Assembly: GCA_027021385.1 (NCBI GenBank)
Contig: JALUUL010000048.1
Span: 1-39,751 of the forward strand
DNA from: Planctomycetota bacterium
GTDB taxonomy: Bacteria > Planctomycetota > UBA1135 > GCA-002748355
Length of the DNA: 39,751 nt
Reading direction: 5' to 3'
The position numbers and the translations under genes were made by a program. Position 1 is the first letter of the stretch; each line of letters opens with the position of its first letter. A model generated the notes under the pieces. The model was not told where the DNA came from and ran no database searches. It saw nothing but the letters and a program-made list of their open reading frames with translations. This document shows, in pieces, positions 24,070 to 32,583 of the stretch.

Positions 24070-27000
24070 ATGTTCCCCCTCTTCTTTCCCTTCCTTCTCG
24101 CGATGTCTCCATGCCAACGGCTCTTGGGGCGCGGAGGCCGCATAGGGTCGAGGGTCCTCCTCCTCGGCTCGATCCTGCCGCTCCTCGCCCCTCCGGGGCT
24201 CTCCCTCGGGCAGGAGGCGGCCCGAACGGGTGGAGCGAAGCGGCCACAGGCCGCGGCGAAGGGGAAGCCGAAGGTCGTCGTTCCGGGGATCGACCTCGCC
24301 CAGCTTCCGGTCCGGAGCCTCGGACCCGCCGTCATGGGGGGGCGAGTCGTGGCCCTCGCGGTCAACGAGAGACGGCCGGTCGAGTTCTACGTCGCGACGG
24401 CCTCGGGCGGAATCTGGAAGACGGTGAACAACGGGACGACCTTCGAGCCCCTGTTCCAGCACGAGAACACGGTCTCGCTCGGGGCCCTCGCGATGGCGCC
24501 GAGCGACCCGAGGATCCTCTGGGCCGGCACCGGGGAGGCCAACAACCGCAATTCGACGGCCTGGGGGGACGGCGTCTACAAGAGCACGGATGGGGGACGG
24601 ACCTGGAAGAACATGGGGCTCTGTTCGAGCCGCCATATCGGACGGATCGCGATCCACCCGAAGAACCCCGACATCGTCTTCGTCGCCGCCTGCGGCAGTC
24701 TCTGGGGACCCGGCGGGGAGCGCGGCCTCTTCCGGACGAAGGACGGGGGGAAGACCTGGGAATGCGTGCTCAAGGGCGATGAGGAGACTGGCGCGACCGA
24801 GGTGAGGATCGATCCGAAGGAGCCGCGGTTCGTCTACGCGGCCCTCTACGAGAGGCAGCGCGACCGCTTCGACGGGAGCCATCCCGCCAAGCGGTGGGGA
24901 CCGGGTTCGGGGCTCTGGCGGAGCGAGGACGGAGGGGACAGTTGGACGGAATGCACGGAAGGCCTCCCGACGGTCGACAAGGGGCGGATTTCCCTCGACA
25001 TCTGGCGTAAGGATCCCCGTGTGATCTGGGCCCTGGTCGAGACCTCGAAGATCGGGACGGCCCCGAAGGATTCGAGGATCCCCGAGCAGCCGGGATACAT
25101 GGGCATCCAGGGAGAGGACGGTCCCGGGGGCGCGCGCCTGACCGAGGTCGTGAAGGATGGTCCCGCTGCGAAGGCAGGGTTCGCGACGGGGGATCTCGTC
25201 GTCGAGTTCGGAGGGAAGACGACCTCGAGTTACGAGGAGATGATCGCGATCCTCCGGGAGATGAAGGCCGGCCGGAAGGTCTCCGCGAAGGTCGTCAGGA
25301 AAGGGAAGGTCCTGGACCTCGAGATGAAGCTCGGAACGAGGCCGGGGATGAGGAATCGGCGGCGGAAGCGTCTTCCCTTCACCGATCGCATCGGCGGCCA
25401 GATTGCGAACATGCAGGGCCGGCAGGGACCGAAGGGATTCGAGACCGGAGGAATCTTCCGAAGCGAGGACCGAGGCAGGACGTGGAAACGGGTCAACAGC
25501 CTGAATCCGCGGCCCTACTACTTCTCGCAGATCCGCGTCGACCCTTCCGACGAGAAATATGTCTACGTCTGCGGAATCTCGTTCCATTACAGCAAGACGA
25601 GGGGAAAGACCTTCGCCGTGACGGCGCGGGAGGTGCATGTCGACTTCCACGCGATGTGGATCGATCCCAACGACGGCCGGCGGCTCCTTCTCGGCTGCGA
25701 CGGAGGAGTCAACCTTTCCCGCGATCGGGGGAAGACCTGGGAGATCTTCGAGAACTTCGACATCGGGCAGGCCTACCATGCGGTGGCCGACACGAGACGA
25801 CCCTACTGGGTCTACGCCGGCTATCAGGACAACGGGAGCTGGGGAGGCCCCTCGCGGACCAGGCGTCGCGAGGGCCTGATGAACCTCGATTGGTTCAAGA
25901 TCGGATCGGGTGACGGTTTCGTCTGCCGCGTCGACCGCGACGACCCCGACATCGTCTTCTACGAGAGCCAGAGAGGAAACATCCGCTGGGTGAACGTCAT
26001 CACCGGCGTGCGCGGCCGTGTCCGCAAGCCGAAGGATTCCTGGAACTGGAACACCCCCTTCCTCCTTTCGCGCTTCAATTCCCGGGTTCTCTATTTCGCG
26101 GGGACGAAGGTCTACCGCTCCCCGGACCGCGGGCGTTCGATCGAGACGATCAGTGGGCGGATCGTGCGCTCGAAGCCCAACATGAAGACTCCGCTCGGAG
26201 CACCGAGCGCGAAACCCAGTGCGAGCGCACTCGCCGAATCCCCCAGGAAACCGGGGATCCTGTGGGTCGGGACCGACGACGGCGCGCTCCACGTGACGAG
26301 GGACGGGGGCCGGAACTGGAAGGCCGTGCACGAATCCTTGAGGAAGGCGGCGGGGACCGGGGATTACCTTTGGGTGTCCTACGTGCACCCAAGTCGCTTC
26401 GCGGACGGACGAGCCTACGTCGCCCTGGACGGACATCGGATGAACGATTTCCGGCCGCACGCCTTCGCGACCGAGGATTTCGGGAAGTCCTGGAGGGTGC
26501 TGTCCTCGACCCTCCCCGAGGGTTCGGTGCATTGCCTCGTCGAGGATACGAAGAACCAGGACCTGCTCTACCTCGGTACCGAGACGGGGCTCTGGATCAG
26601 CCTCGATCGGGGCGAGAGCTGGAAGAAGCTGCCTCCCCCCTTCCCGACCGTCGCCGTCAGGGATCTCGACATCCAGGAGCGGGAGGAGGACCTGATCCTC
26701 GCGACCCACGGGAGAAGCATCTGGATCCTGGACGTGGCCCCCTTGCGCGCCTTGACCCCGGCCCTCCGGAAGAAGGATGTCGCCCTGCTTCCGATCTCCG
26801 ATGTCCTCAGGCTGAGGAGCCGGAGCCTGGGGAGGCAGGGGCACCGTTACTTCGCCGTCCCGAACCCGAAGCCGCGGGCGCGCTTCTACGTATACCGGCG
26901 TGAGATCTCGAAGAAGCCCCTCGTCCTGACGGTGCACGACGAGGCCGGCTCGACGGTCTGGCGCAAGGAACTGAAGGCCGTGGAAGGGCTGCAACGAGTC

Positions 27001-27258
27001 GACTGGGATCTGCGCCGCCGTTCCGCCCGGGGCTCGAGGAAGGGAAGGCGCCGATCCGCCCGGGTCCCGGCCGGCATCTACAGGGTCGTGCTCGAATCCG
27101 AGAAAGGGGAGCGGACGAGGTTCTTCCGGATCGAGGACGACACCGGTCCGATGGATGTCTCCTGGCCGCGACCGAGGCTCGTCGGTGAAGGGGCGCCCGT
27201 CCCCGACGAGATCGAGGAGGAAGGCGGTTCCACCGGTTTCGAAGGAGGGATCCGATGA
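24070..27258 (+). CDS. Exported Asp-box (VPS10/sialidase-like) beta-propeller protein with inserted PDZ domain
   Basis: ATG 24070 has GGAG 9 bases upstream; ATG 24103 is an alternative. The product is 1062 residues with a signal peptide or anchor (RVLLLGSILPLLAPPGLSLG). About nine Asp-box motifs (S/TxDxGxTW) are spread along it, such as STDGGRTWKN, TKDGGKTWEC, SRDRGKTWEI and SLDRGESWKK. This is typical of the propellers often annotated as glycosyl hydrolase or VPS10 domain. Between blades, residues about 341-424 form a PDZ domain (GYMGIQ, PAAKAGFATGDLVVEFGGK, then the VRKGKVLDLEMKL strand). The C-terminus is an Ig-like unit. No sialidase catalytic Arg triad was recognised, so a binding role is as likely as catalysis. 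It overlaps the next gene by 4 bases (ATGA). Confidence 0.88.
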   Translation: MFPLFFPFLLAMSPCQRLLGRGGRIGSRVLLLGSILPLLAPPGLSLGQEAARTGGAKRPQAAAKGKPKVVVPGIDLAQLPVRSLGPAVMGGRVVALAVNERRPVEFYVATASGGIWKTVNNGTTFEPLFQHENTVSLGALAMAPSDPRILWAGTGEANNRNSTAWGDGVYKSTDGGRTWKNMGLCSSRHIGRIAIHPKNPDIVFVAACGSLWGPGGERGLFRTKDGGKTWECVLKGDEETGATEVRIDPKEPRFVYAALYERQRDRFDGSHPAKRWGPGSGLWRSEDGGDSWTECTEGLPTVDKGRISLDIWRKDPRVIWALVETSKIGTAPKDSRIPEQPGYMGIQGEDGPGGARLTEVVKDGPAAKAGFATGDLVVEFGGKTTSSYEEMIAILREMKAGRKVSAKVVRKGKVLDLEMKLGTRPGMRNRRRKRLPFTDRIGGQIANMQGRQGPKGFETGGIFRSEDRGRTWKRVNSLNPRPYYFSQIRVDPSDEKYVYVCGISFHYSKTRGKTFAVTAREVHVDFHAMWIDPNDGRRLLLGCDGGVNLSRDRGKTWEIFENFDIGQAYHAVADTRRPYWVYAGYQDNGSWGGPSRTRRREGLMNLDWFKIGSGDGFVCRVDRDDPDIVFYESQRGNIRWVNVITGVRGRVRKPKDSWNWNTPFLLSRFNSRVLYFAGTKVYRSPDRGRSIETISGRIVRSKPNMKTPLGAPSAKPSASALAESPRKPGILWVGTDDGALHVTRDGGRNWKAVHESLRKAAGTGDYLWVSYVHPSRFADGRAYVALDGHRMNDFRPHAFATEDFGKSWRVLSSTLPEGSVHCLVEDTKNQDLLYLGTETGLWISLDRGESWKKLPPPFPTVAVRDLDIQEREEDLILATHGRSIWILDVAPLRALTPALRKKDVALLPISDVLRLRSRSLGRQGHRYFAVPNPKPRARFYVYRREISKKPLVLTVHDEAGSTVWRKELKAVEGLQRVDWDLRRRSARGSRKGRRRSARVPAGIYRVVLESEKGERTRFFRIEDDTGPMDVSWPRPRLVGEGAPVPDEIEEEGGSTGFEGGIR

Positions 27259-29981
27259 ATCGTCGCATCCTGATCGCCGCAGGCCTACTGGCCGCGTCCC
27301 TCCCAGCCTCGTTCCAGCGTTTCCGCTCCAGTCCCCCGCAGCCCAAGGAATCGATCATGATCTTCGGCTCCCGGGAGTCCCTGGGACGCGGCCTGCGCTG
27401 GTTCGAGATGGGGCCCGTCAACCATTCGGGCCGGGTCGTGGACATTGCCGTCCATCCGAAGGAGAAGGGGACCTTCTACGTCGCCGCCGCCACCGGCGGG
27501 ATCTGGAAGACGACCGATCACGGTTTGCATTTCGAGTCGATCTTCGCGCGCGAGGACGTGTTCTCGATCGGCGACATCGCCCTGGATCCCAATGAGCCCG
27601 AGACGATCTGGGTCGGCACCGGAGAGGCGAACAACCAGCGTTCGAGCTACTGGGGGAACGGGGTCTACAAGTCGACCGACGGCGGAAAGACCTGGAAGAA
27701 CATGGGCCTTCGGGAAAGCCACCACATCGGGCGCGTGCTGGTCGATCCGACGAACGGAGACCGGGTGTTCGTCGCCGTGCTCGGCCGTCTCTACACGCCG
27801 AGCGCGGAGCGGGGTCTCTACCTGACCGAGGACGGGGGGAAGACCTGGCGCGCCGTCCTGAAGATTTCGGAGGACGTCGGCGTCGTGGATGTCGCGATGC
27901 AGCCGGGCCGGCCGAAGGTCATGCTCGCCGCCGCCTACGAACGCCGCCGGCGCGCCTGGAACTTCGACGGCGCCGGCCCCGGCTCGGGGGTCTACCGGAG
28001 CACGGACGGCGGCCTGCACTGGAAGAGGGTCACGAAGGGGCTTCCCTCGGGCGAGATCGGGCGGATCGGGATCGCCTTCAGCGCCTCCTCGCCGAGGACC
28101 GTCTACCTGACCCTCTCGAACCAGAACCCGAGCAAGGTCACACGCCGCCGGATCGTGGAGCCGGGATCCGGGGAGGAAGGGGAGGCGGAAGCGCAACGGC
28201 GGGTGCGAGGGTCGGGGATGCGCGGAGGCGAGGTCTACAAGAGCATGGACGGCGGACTTTCGTGGAAGAAGGTCAACCGCCGGCCCGTCGGCGGTCGTCC
28301 TCCGTACTACTACGGGCAGATCCGGGTGGCGCCCGGGAACCCGGACCTCGTCTGGGTGCTCTCGGTCCCGCTCTACTACTCGAAGGACGGCGGGAAGAAC
28401 TTTTCGAACCGGGGGGCGACGGGCGTTCACCTCGACAACCACGCCCTTTGGATCGACCCCGACGACAACGACCATCTCCTCCTCGGGAACGACGGGGGGC
28501 TCTGCGAGAGTTGGGACAGGGGGAAGCACTGGATCCACTTCGAGAACCTCCCGATCGGACAGTTCTACGCGGTCACGACGGATACGGCCGAGCCCTACCG
28601 AATCTATGGGGGGACGCAGGACAACGGCACCTGGGGGATTCCGAGCCGCGGGCCGACGTCGAGGGGAAAGCGGCTGCAGGACAGCTTCAAGGTCGCCGGC
28701 GGCGACGGGTTCCACGTCCAGGTCGACCCGAAGGATCCGAACACCGTCTACGCCGAGTCGCAGTTCGGAGGTCTCGTGCGTGTCGACCTGCGCACGATGC
28801 GTGTCCGGTCGATCAGACCGAGGCCCGGGAAGGGCGAGAGCAAGCACCGTTTCAACTGGATGTCCCCGTTGAAGATCTCCCGCCACAACCACGAGATCCT
28901 CTACTTCGGGGGCGAGAGGTTGTTCCGGAGTCTCGACCAAGGGGACCGCTGGCAGGCGATCAGCCCGGACTTGACGACCAAGGATCCCCGGAAGATCGCG
29001 GGGAACGTGCCCCATTGCACGATCACGACGATCTCCGAGAGTCCGCTTCGTTTCGGCTTGATCTGGGTGGGGACCGACGACGGCAAACTCTGGATGACCC
29101 CGGACGGGGGGAAGACCTGGCGCGATCTGACCGGGGCCCTTCCGGCCGAGGCGCGCGGCCTCTGGATCTCCAGGGTCGAGGCAAGCCGTTTCTTCGAGGG
29201 GCGTTGCTACGTCTCGGTGACGGGCTACCGCGAGGACCTGTTCCGTCCGATGGTCTACATGACCGGGGACTACGGGTTGACCTTCCGGTCGATCGCTGGA
29301 GACCTTCCGCCGGGCGGACCCGTCAACGTCGTCCGCGAGGATCCGGTCGACGAGGACCTGATCTTCGCGGGGACCGAGTTCGGCGTGTTCTTCTCGTTGA
29401 CCCGGGGCGGGAGATGGCACCGCCTGGGGAAGGGGCTCTCGACCGTCGCGGTGCACGACTTGACGATCCAGGCGAAGGCCCGGGAACTCGTCGCGGCGAC
29501 CCACGGCCGGGGCATCTGGATGCTCCCCCTCTCCGCCCTCGAGGCCTGGAAGGACGAGGCGGAGCCCTCGAAACCCGCGATCCTCGCCGCGCCCCCCGTC
29601 TGGCGCTTCCCCTCGGGCCCGAGCACCGGCTACACCTCGCCGTCCCGGATCCTGACGATCCCCAATCCGGTAGGGACCGATCTCGCGATCGAGATGCCGA
29701 AAGGGCTTTCGAAGGCTTCCCTCCGGATCCTCGACGCGCGGGGCCGGAAGGTCCGCGATTTCGACCTTCCCTCCGGCGGCGGCCTCTACCTCCTGCACTG
29801 GAACGGCGGCGGGACTCCGACCTCCGGGGGACGCGGGCGAGGGTTCTTCGGGAGGATCGCGCGGGGTTTCCGGCGCTTCACGGGACGGATGCGTTCGCGC
29901 CCCCTGCCCGAGGGCGTCTACCGCCTCGAGGTCCGCGCCGGGGGGAAGACCCTCGCCTCGGGGAGCGTCGAGATCCGCTGA
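27255..29981 (+). CDS. Exported Asp-box beta-propeller protein, paralogue without PDZ
   Basis: The 908-residue protein starts inside the stop of the previous gene (ATGA at 27255-27258), so the two are translationally coupled. It has a short signal peptide (ILIAAGLLAASLPASFQ). About ten Asp-box motifs are visible, for example STDGGKTWKN, TEDGGKTWRA, SMDGGLSWKK and TPDGGKTWRD. It aligns with its partner from VNHSGRVVDIAVH through the ATHGRGIWML region. At the site of the partner's PDZ insertion it has only a short charged loop (TRRRIVEPGSGEEGEAEAQRR). The end looks like a FlgD-type Ig fold (SLRILDARGRKVRDFDL, then EGVYRLEVRAGGK). The proteins may form a heteromeric surface complex. Ligand unknown. 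A weak 5-bp hairpin (29982-29998) follows the stop. Confidence 0.88.
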   Translation: MNRRILIAAGLLAASLPASFQRFRSSPPQPKESIMIFGSRESLGRGLRWFEMGPVNHSGRVVDIAVHPKEKGTFYVAAATGGIWKTTDHGLHFESIFAREDVFSIGDIALDPNEPETIWVGTGEANNQRSSYWGNGVYKSTDGGKTWKNMGLRESHHIGRVLVDPTNGDRVFVAVLGRLYTPSAERGLYLTEDGGKTWRAVLKISEDVGVVDVAMQPGRPKVMLAAAYERRRRAWNFDGAGPGSGVYRSTDGGLHWKRVTKGLPSGEIGRIGIAFSASSPRTVYLTLSNQNPSKVTRRRIVEPGSGEEGEAEAQRRVRGSGMRGGEVYKSMDGGLSWKKVNRRPVGGRPPYYYGQIRVAPGNPDLVWVLSVPLYYSKDGGKNFSNRGATGVHLDNHALWIDPDDNDHLLLGNDGGLCESWDRGKHWIHFENLPIGQFYAVTTDTAEPYRIYGGTQDNGTWGIPSRGPTSRGKRLQDSFKVAGGDGFHVQVDPKDPNTVYAESQFGGLVRVDLRTMRVRSIRPRPGKGESKHRFNWMSPLKISRHNHEILYFGGERLFRSLDQGDRWQAISPDLTTKDPRKIAGNVPHCTITTISESPLRFGLIWVGTDDGKLWMTPDGGKTWRDLTGALPAEARGLWISRVEASRFFEGRCYVSVTGYREDLFRPMVYMTGDYGLTFRSIAGDLPPGGPVNVVREDPVDEDLIFAGTEFGVFFSLTRGGRWHRLGKGLSTVAVHDLTIQAKARELVAATHGRGIWMLPLSALEAWKDEAEPSKPAILAAPPVWRFPSGPSTGYTSPSRILTIPNPVGTDLAIEMPKGLSKASLRILDARGRKVRDFDLPSGGGLYLLHWNGGGTPTSGGRGRGFFGRIARGFRRFTGRMRSRPLPEGVYRLEVRAGGKTLASGSVEIR

Positions 29982-30015
29982 CGGCCCGGAATCGGCCGGA
30001 GCGCCGCCCGCGCCC

Positions 30016-30366
30016 TCAGCGCCCTCGACTCGGGACGAGGCTCCATTCGCGGATCCACAGCTCGAGAAGGCTCCCGCGGGCCCGTGCGAGACCCCGCTTC
30101 ATCGAGGAGGTCTCGACGGGAACCGTCAGGGCCTCGAGCATCCGCGGGAGGGAGGGCATCCTGCGGAGTTCGGATTCGAGCAGAGCCGGGAAGTCCGGGA
30201 GGTTCCCGAGCCCCTGGATTTCCCGCCCGGCGAAGTCGCGGAGGAGAAGGGCGGAGACCGGGGACCCGGCGGGGGAGAGACTCCTGCGCGGAAGATCGGG
30301 ATCCGGCCAGCTCCGGCAGGAGGAGCCGAGCAGGAACAGAACCAGGAAGAGTCGGAGCCCGCGCAT
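30016..30366 (-). CDS. Small predicted lipoprotein at the end of the lysS-lol gene group
   Basis: The product is 116 residues from ATG 30366, or 119 from ATG 30375. It begins MRGLRLFLVLFLLGSSC, a lipoprotein-like signal with Cys at the expected site although the -3 position is atypical. The remainder is small, with an Arg/Pro-rich segment and a predicted helix (FPALLESELRRMPSLPRMLEALTVP). No domain was recognised. It follows the LolE-like gene by 72 bases on the same strand and is convergent with the propeller operon. TAGGAT sits 7 bases before ATG 30366, so it may also have its own leaderless promoter. It could be a client or accessory of the neighbouring Lol-type transporter, but that is only context. 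Confidence 0.6.
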   Translation of the reverse strand: MRGLRLFLVLFLLGSSCRSWPDPDLPRRSLSPAGSPVSALLLRDFAGREIQGLGNLPDFPALLESELRRMPSLPRMLEALTVPVETSSMKRGLARARGSLLELWIREWSLVPSRGR

Positions 30367-30373
30367 CGCCTTC

Positions 30374-30379
30374 ATCCTA
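30374..30379 (-). promoter_or_regulatory. Possible -10 element (TAGGAT) for the lipoprotein gene
   Basis: TAGGAT on the minus strand is followed by 7 bases and ATG 30366. It overlaps the alternative ATG at 30375. It matches the TANNNT arrangement seen at other genes here but is the weakest case. Confidence 0.3.
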
Positions 30380-30447
30380 TCGGCTCTTCGTCCCCTCTTC
30401 GGTTCGGCTTTCCGCTCCCGGTGCGAATTCCGGGAGGGGCGCGGTCC

Positions 30448-31749
30448 TCACTCGCCGTGGAGGCTGCGGACGGGGTCGACGCGCGCGGCGCGCCAGGAGG
30501 GAATCAGGCTGAAGAGGGCGGCGAGCCCCGCGCAGGCGGCCCCTACGGTCAGGATCCAGGCGGGGTCGAGGGCGTAGGGGATGTGCTTCAGGCCGTAGAT
30601 GTCGCTCGGGAAGAGTTCGAGGTCGAAGGTCCGGACGAGCCAGTCGTGGAAGGCGTCCAGGTTCAGGCAGGAGATCCAGGCGAGGAGGACGCCGAAGCCG
30701 TAGCCCGACATCGCGATGCCGAGCCCTATCGTCAGGAAGACCGAGAGGATCCCCTTTCGGGTCGCGCCCAGCGCGTTGAGGATGCCGATGTCCCGGATCT
30801 TCTCGTTCACCATCATCGTCAGGTTCGCGAAGATCAGGAAGGTGCCGATGATCATCAGCGCGAGGAGGATGAGCTTGAGGATCGACTCCTGGTGCATGAC
30901 CGATTCGAGGAAGGTGGCCTGCTTCTCCTCCCAGGTGAAGAGGCGCCCGTAGATCCTCGCATCGTCGAGGAGGGGTTGAAGGGCGAGCTTCGCGGTCTCG
31001 AGGGGGACGCCGGGCTTCAGGGTGATCGCCGCCTCGTTGAAGGGGTCCGAGGGGCCGCCGTCCTCCGCCGCGAGCCGGGACCGGAGGACTGCGATGTCGC
31101 AGAAGACCGTGAAGTCGTCGAACTCGAAATGCTTCGACGAGAAGCAGCCGGCGAGTTCGAACTCGATCACTTCCGTGCGGATGTCGCCGTCCCGCGCCGC
31201 GGGGGGGACGCCGGTCGTCAAGAGGACCTTGTCGCCGATCGAGAGGCCCAGGCTCTCCGCCTTCTCGACGCCCATCAGGAGGCGGGGGAGGGCGCCCGGT
31301 TTCGCGGACAGCGGGGCGGCGGGGTCGCGGGCCCGGAGTCCCTCCGCCTTCACGGCCTCGATCCAGGGTCGGAGGCGCGGGCTTTCCCGCGCGAAGTCGA
31401 TCCCGAGGACCTGGAAGAAACCCGAAGGCTCGGTGCCGAGATCCTCGGGAGGCTCCTTCGGGAGGATCAGGCCGTACCAGGTGAAGCGGGGGGCCAGGAC
31501 CGCGATCTCCGGCCTCCTCCCGAGGAGACCCTCGACCCGGGCGAAGGAGGTCGGCTTGGCGCTCCCCGAGAGGATCAGCGAGAGGTCGGCGGAGGCGCGG
31601 TGCACATGCGCGCGGATCTCGCGGACGTAGCCCGCGAAGATGCCGGGGACGACGATCAGGGCCCAGACCGCGATCGTTACGCCGCCGATGCCGAGGATGT
31701 TGACCCGCCGGTGCAGGAGCCACTTCCAGGCGAGGAGGAGGCGGTACAA
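30448..31749 (-). CDS. LolC/LolE-family (FtsX/MacB-type) ABC transporter permease
   Basis: The 433-residue protein has one N-terminal membrane helix (about 18-40), a large periplasmic domain (about 41-285) and three C-terminal helices. This is the LolC/LolE type IV-VII ABC layout. The cytoplasmic coupling segment MMVNEKIRDIGILNALGATRKGI matches the FtsX signature. With LolD such proteins extract lipoproteins from the inner membrane and pass them to LolA. It starts with TTG at 31749, with AGGAGG about 8 bases upstream and only 3 bases after the stop of the ATPase gene, so the two are tightly coupled. No LolA or LolB is visible here, so another extruded substrate is possible. Confidence 0.87.
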   Translation of the reverse strand: MYRLLLAWKWLLHRRVNILGIGGVTIAVWALIVVPGIFAGYVREIRAHVHRASADLSLILSGSAKPTSFARVEGLLGRRPEIAVLAPRFTWYGLILPKEPPEDLGTEPSGFFQVLGIDFARESPRLRPWIEAVKAEGLRARDPAAPLSAKPGALPRLLMGVEKAESLGLSIGDKVLLTTGVPPAARDGDIRTEVIEFELAGCFSSKHFEFDDFTVFCDIAVLRSRLAAEDGGPSDPFNEAAITLKPGVPLETAKLALQPLLDDARIYGRLFTWEEKQATFLESVMHQESILKLILLALMIIGTFLIFANLTMMVNEKIRDIGILNALGATRKGILSVFLTIGLGIAMSGYGFGVLLAWISCLNLDAFHDWLVRTFDLELFPSDIYGLKHIPYALDPAWILTVGAACAGLAALFSLIPSWRAARVDPVRSLHGE

Positions 31750-31752
31750 GGT

Positions 31753-32517
31753 TCAGGCCTCCTTCCCGCCCCCGGGGATCGCGCCGGGAGCGCCGCGCGC
31801 GCTCTCTCCCGCCGGACGGCCCGTCCCGTCCTCGATGACTCCGTCCGCGAGGCGCAGGCAACGGTCCGCCCGGGAAGCGACCTGCGCATCGTGCGTGACG
31901 AGGAGGAAGGAGACGCCGTCCTCCTCGTTGATCCTCCAGATCAGATCGAGGATCTCCTCGGAGGTCCGGCTGTCGAGATTCCCGGTCGGTTCGTCCGCCA
32001 GGATGACCGAGGGATCGGCGATCAGGGCGCGGGCGATCGCGACCCTCTGGCGTTCCCCGCCGCTGAGCTGGGCGGGACGGTTGCGGAGGCGGTCGCCGAG
32101 ACCCATGCGTCCGAGGAGTTCGCGCGCGCGGTCCTTGACCCTTCTCCGCATCCCGAGCCACCCCGCGACCGAGGTCAGCATCATCGCTCCAAGGCAGACG
32201 TTCTGCAGGGCGTCCAGCTCGGGGATCAGGTGGTAGAACTGGAAGACGAATCCGATCTCCCGGTGGCGGACCCGCGCCTTGCGGGCGGCGGAAAGCCGGC
32301 TGACGGGGACGTCCCGATAGCGGACGACCCCCTCGTCGGGCCGGTCGAGAAGGCCGAGGATGTGGAGGAGGGTCGATTTCCCGGCCCCGGAGGAGCCGAC
32401 GAGAGCGAGGATCTCGCCCTCGAGGACGCGGAGGTCGACCCCGCGCAGGACGGGGATCTTCCGGTTGCCGGCCCTGTAGGTCTTCGTGATCCCTTCGGCG
32501 CGGAGGAGGTCGGTCAT
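31753..32517 (-). CDS. LolD-like ABC transporter ATPase
   Basis: The 254-residue protein has Walker A GSSGAGKST (41-49), Q-loop Gln93 (VFQFYHL), signature LSGGERQR (150-157), Walker B VILADEPTGNLD (170-181) and the switch His208 (THD). The order and the ADEPTGNLD form are typical of the LolD/MacB/FtsE group, which powers FtsX-type permeases. It should sit on the cytoplasmic face bound to the two flanking permeases. A Gly/Ala/Pro-rich tail of about 25 residues extends beyond the usual end. It lies between the two permease genes (66-base gap upstream, 3-base gap downstream). Confidence 0.93.
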   Translation of the reverse strand: MTDLLRAEGITKTYRAGNRKIPVLRGVDLRVLEGEILALVGSSGAGKSTLLHILGLLDRPDEGVVRYRDVPVSRLSAARKARVRHREIGFVFQFYHLIPELDALQNVCLGAMMLTSVAGWLGMRRRVKDRARELLGRMGLGDRLRNRPAQLSGGERQRVAIARALIADPSVILADEPTGNLDSRTSEEILDLIWRINEEDGVSFLLVTHDAQVASRADRCLRLADGVIEDGTGRPAGESARGAPGAIPGGGKEA

Positions 32518-32583
32518 CGGGCTTCGCTCCGATCGGGCGGGAAGCGGGGCTTCGGGGACCCCGGAACGGGGACTTCATTCCGG

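Noticed and set aside
23569..26994. 1141-codon minus-strand open frame
   Set aside because: It lies opposite the Asp-box propeller gene and runs on into the antiparallel subtilase gene in another frame. No domain motif or start signal was found.
27285..29798. 837-codon minus-strand open frame
   Set aside because: It is antisense to the second propeller gene, whose ten Asp-box motifs confirm the plus strand.
24000..29981. Repeated Asp-box coding segments as a DNA repeat array or CRISPR
   Set aside because: The similarity is at protein level (S/TxDxGxTW) with irregular spacing. There are no identical repeats with unique spacers.
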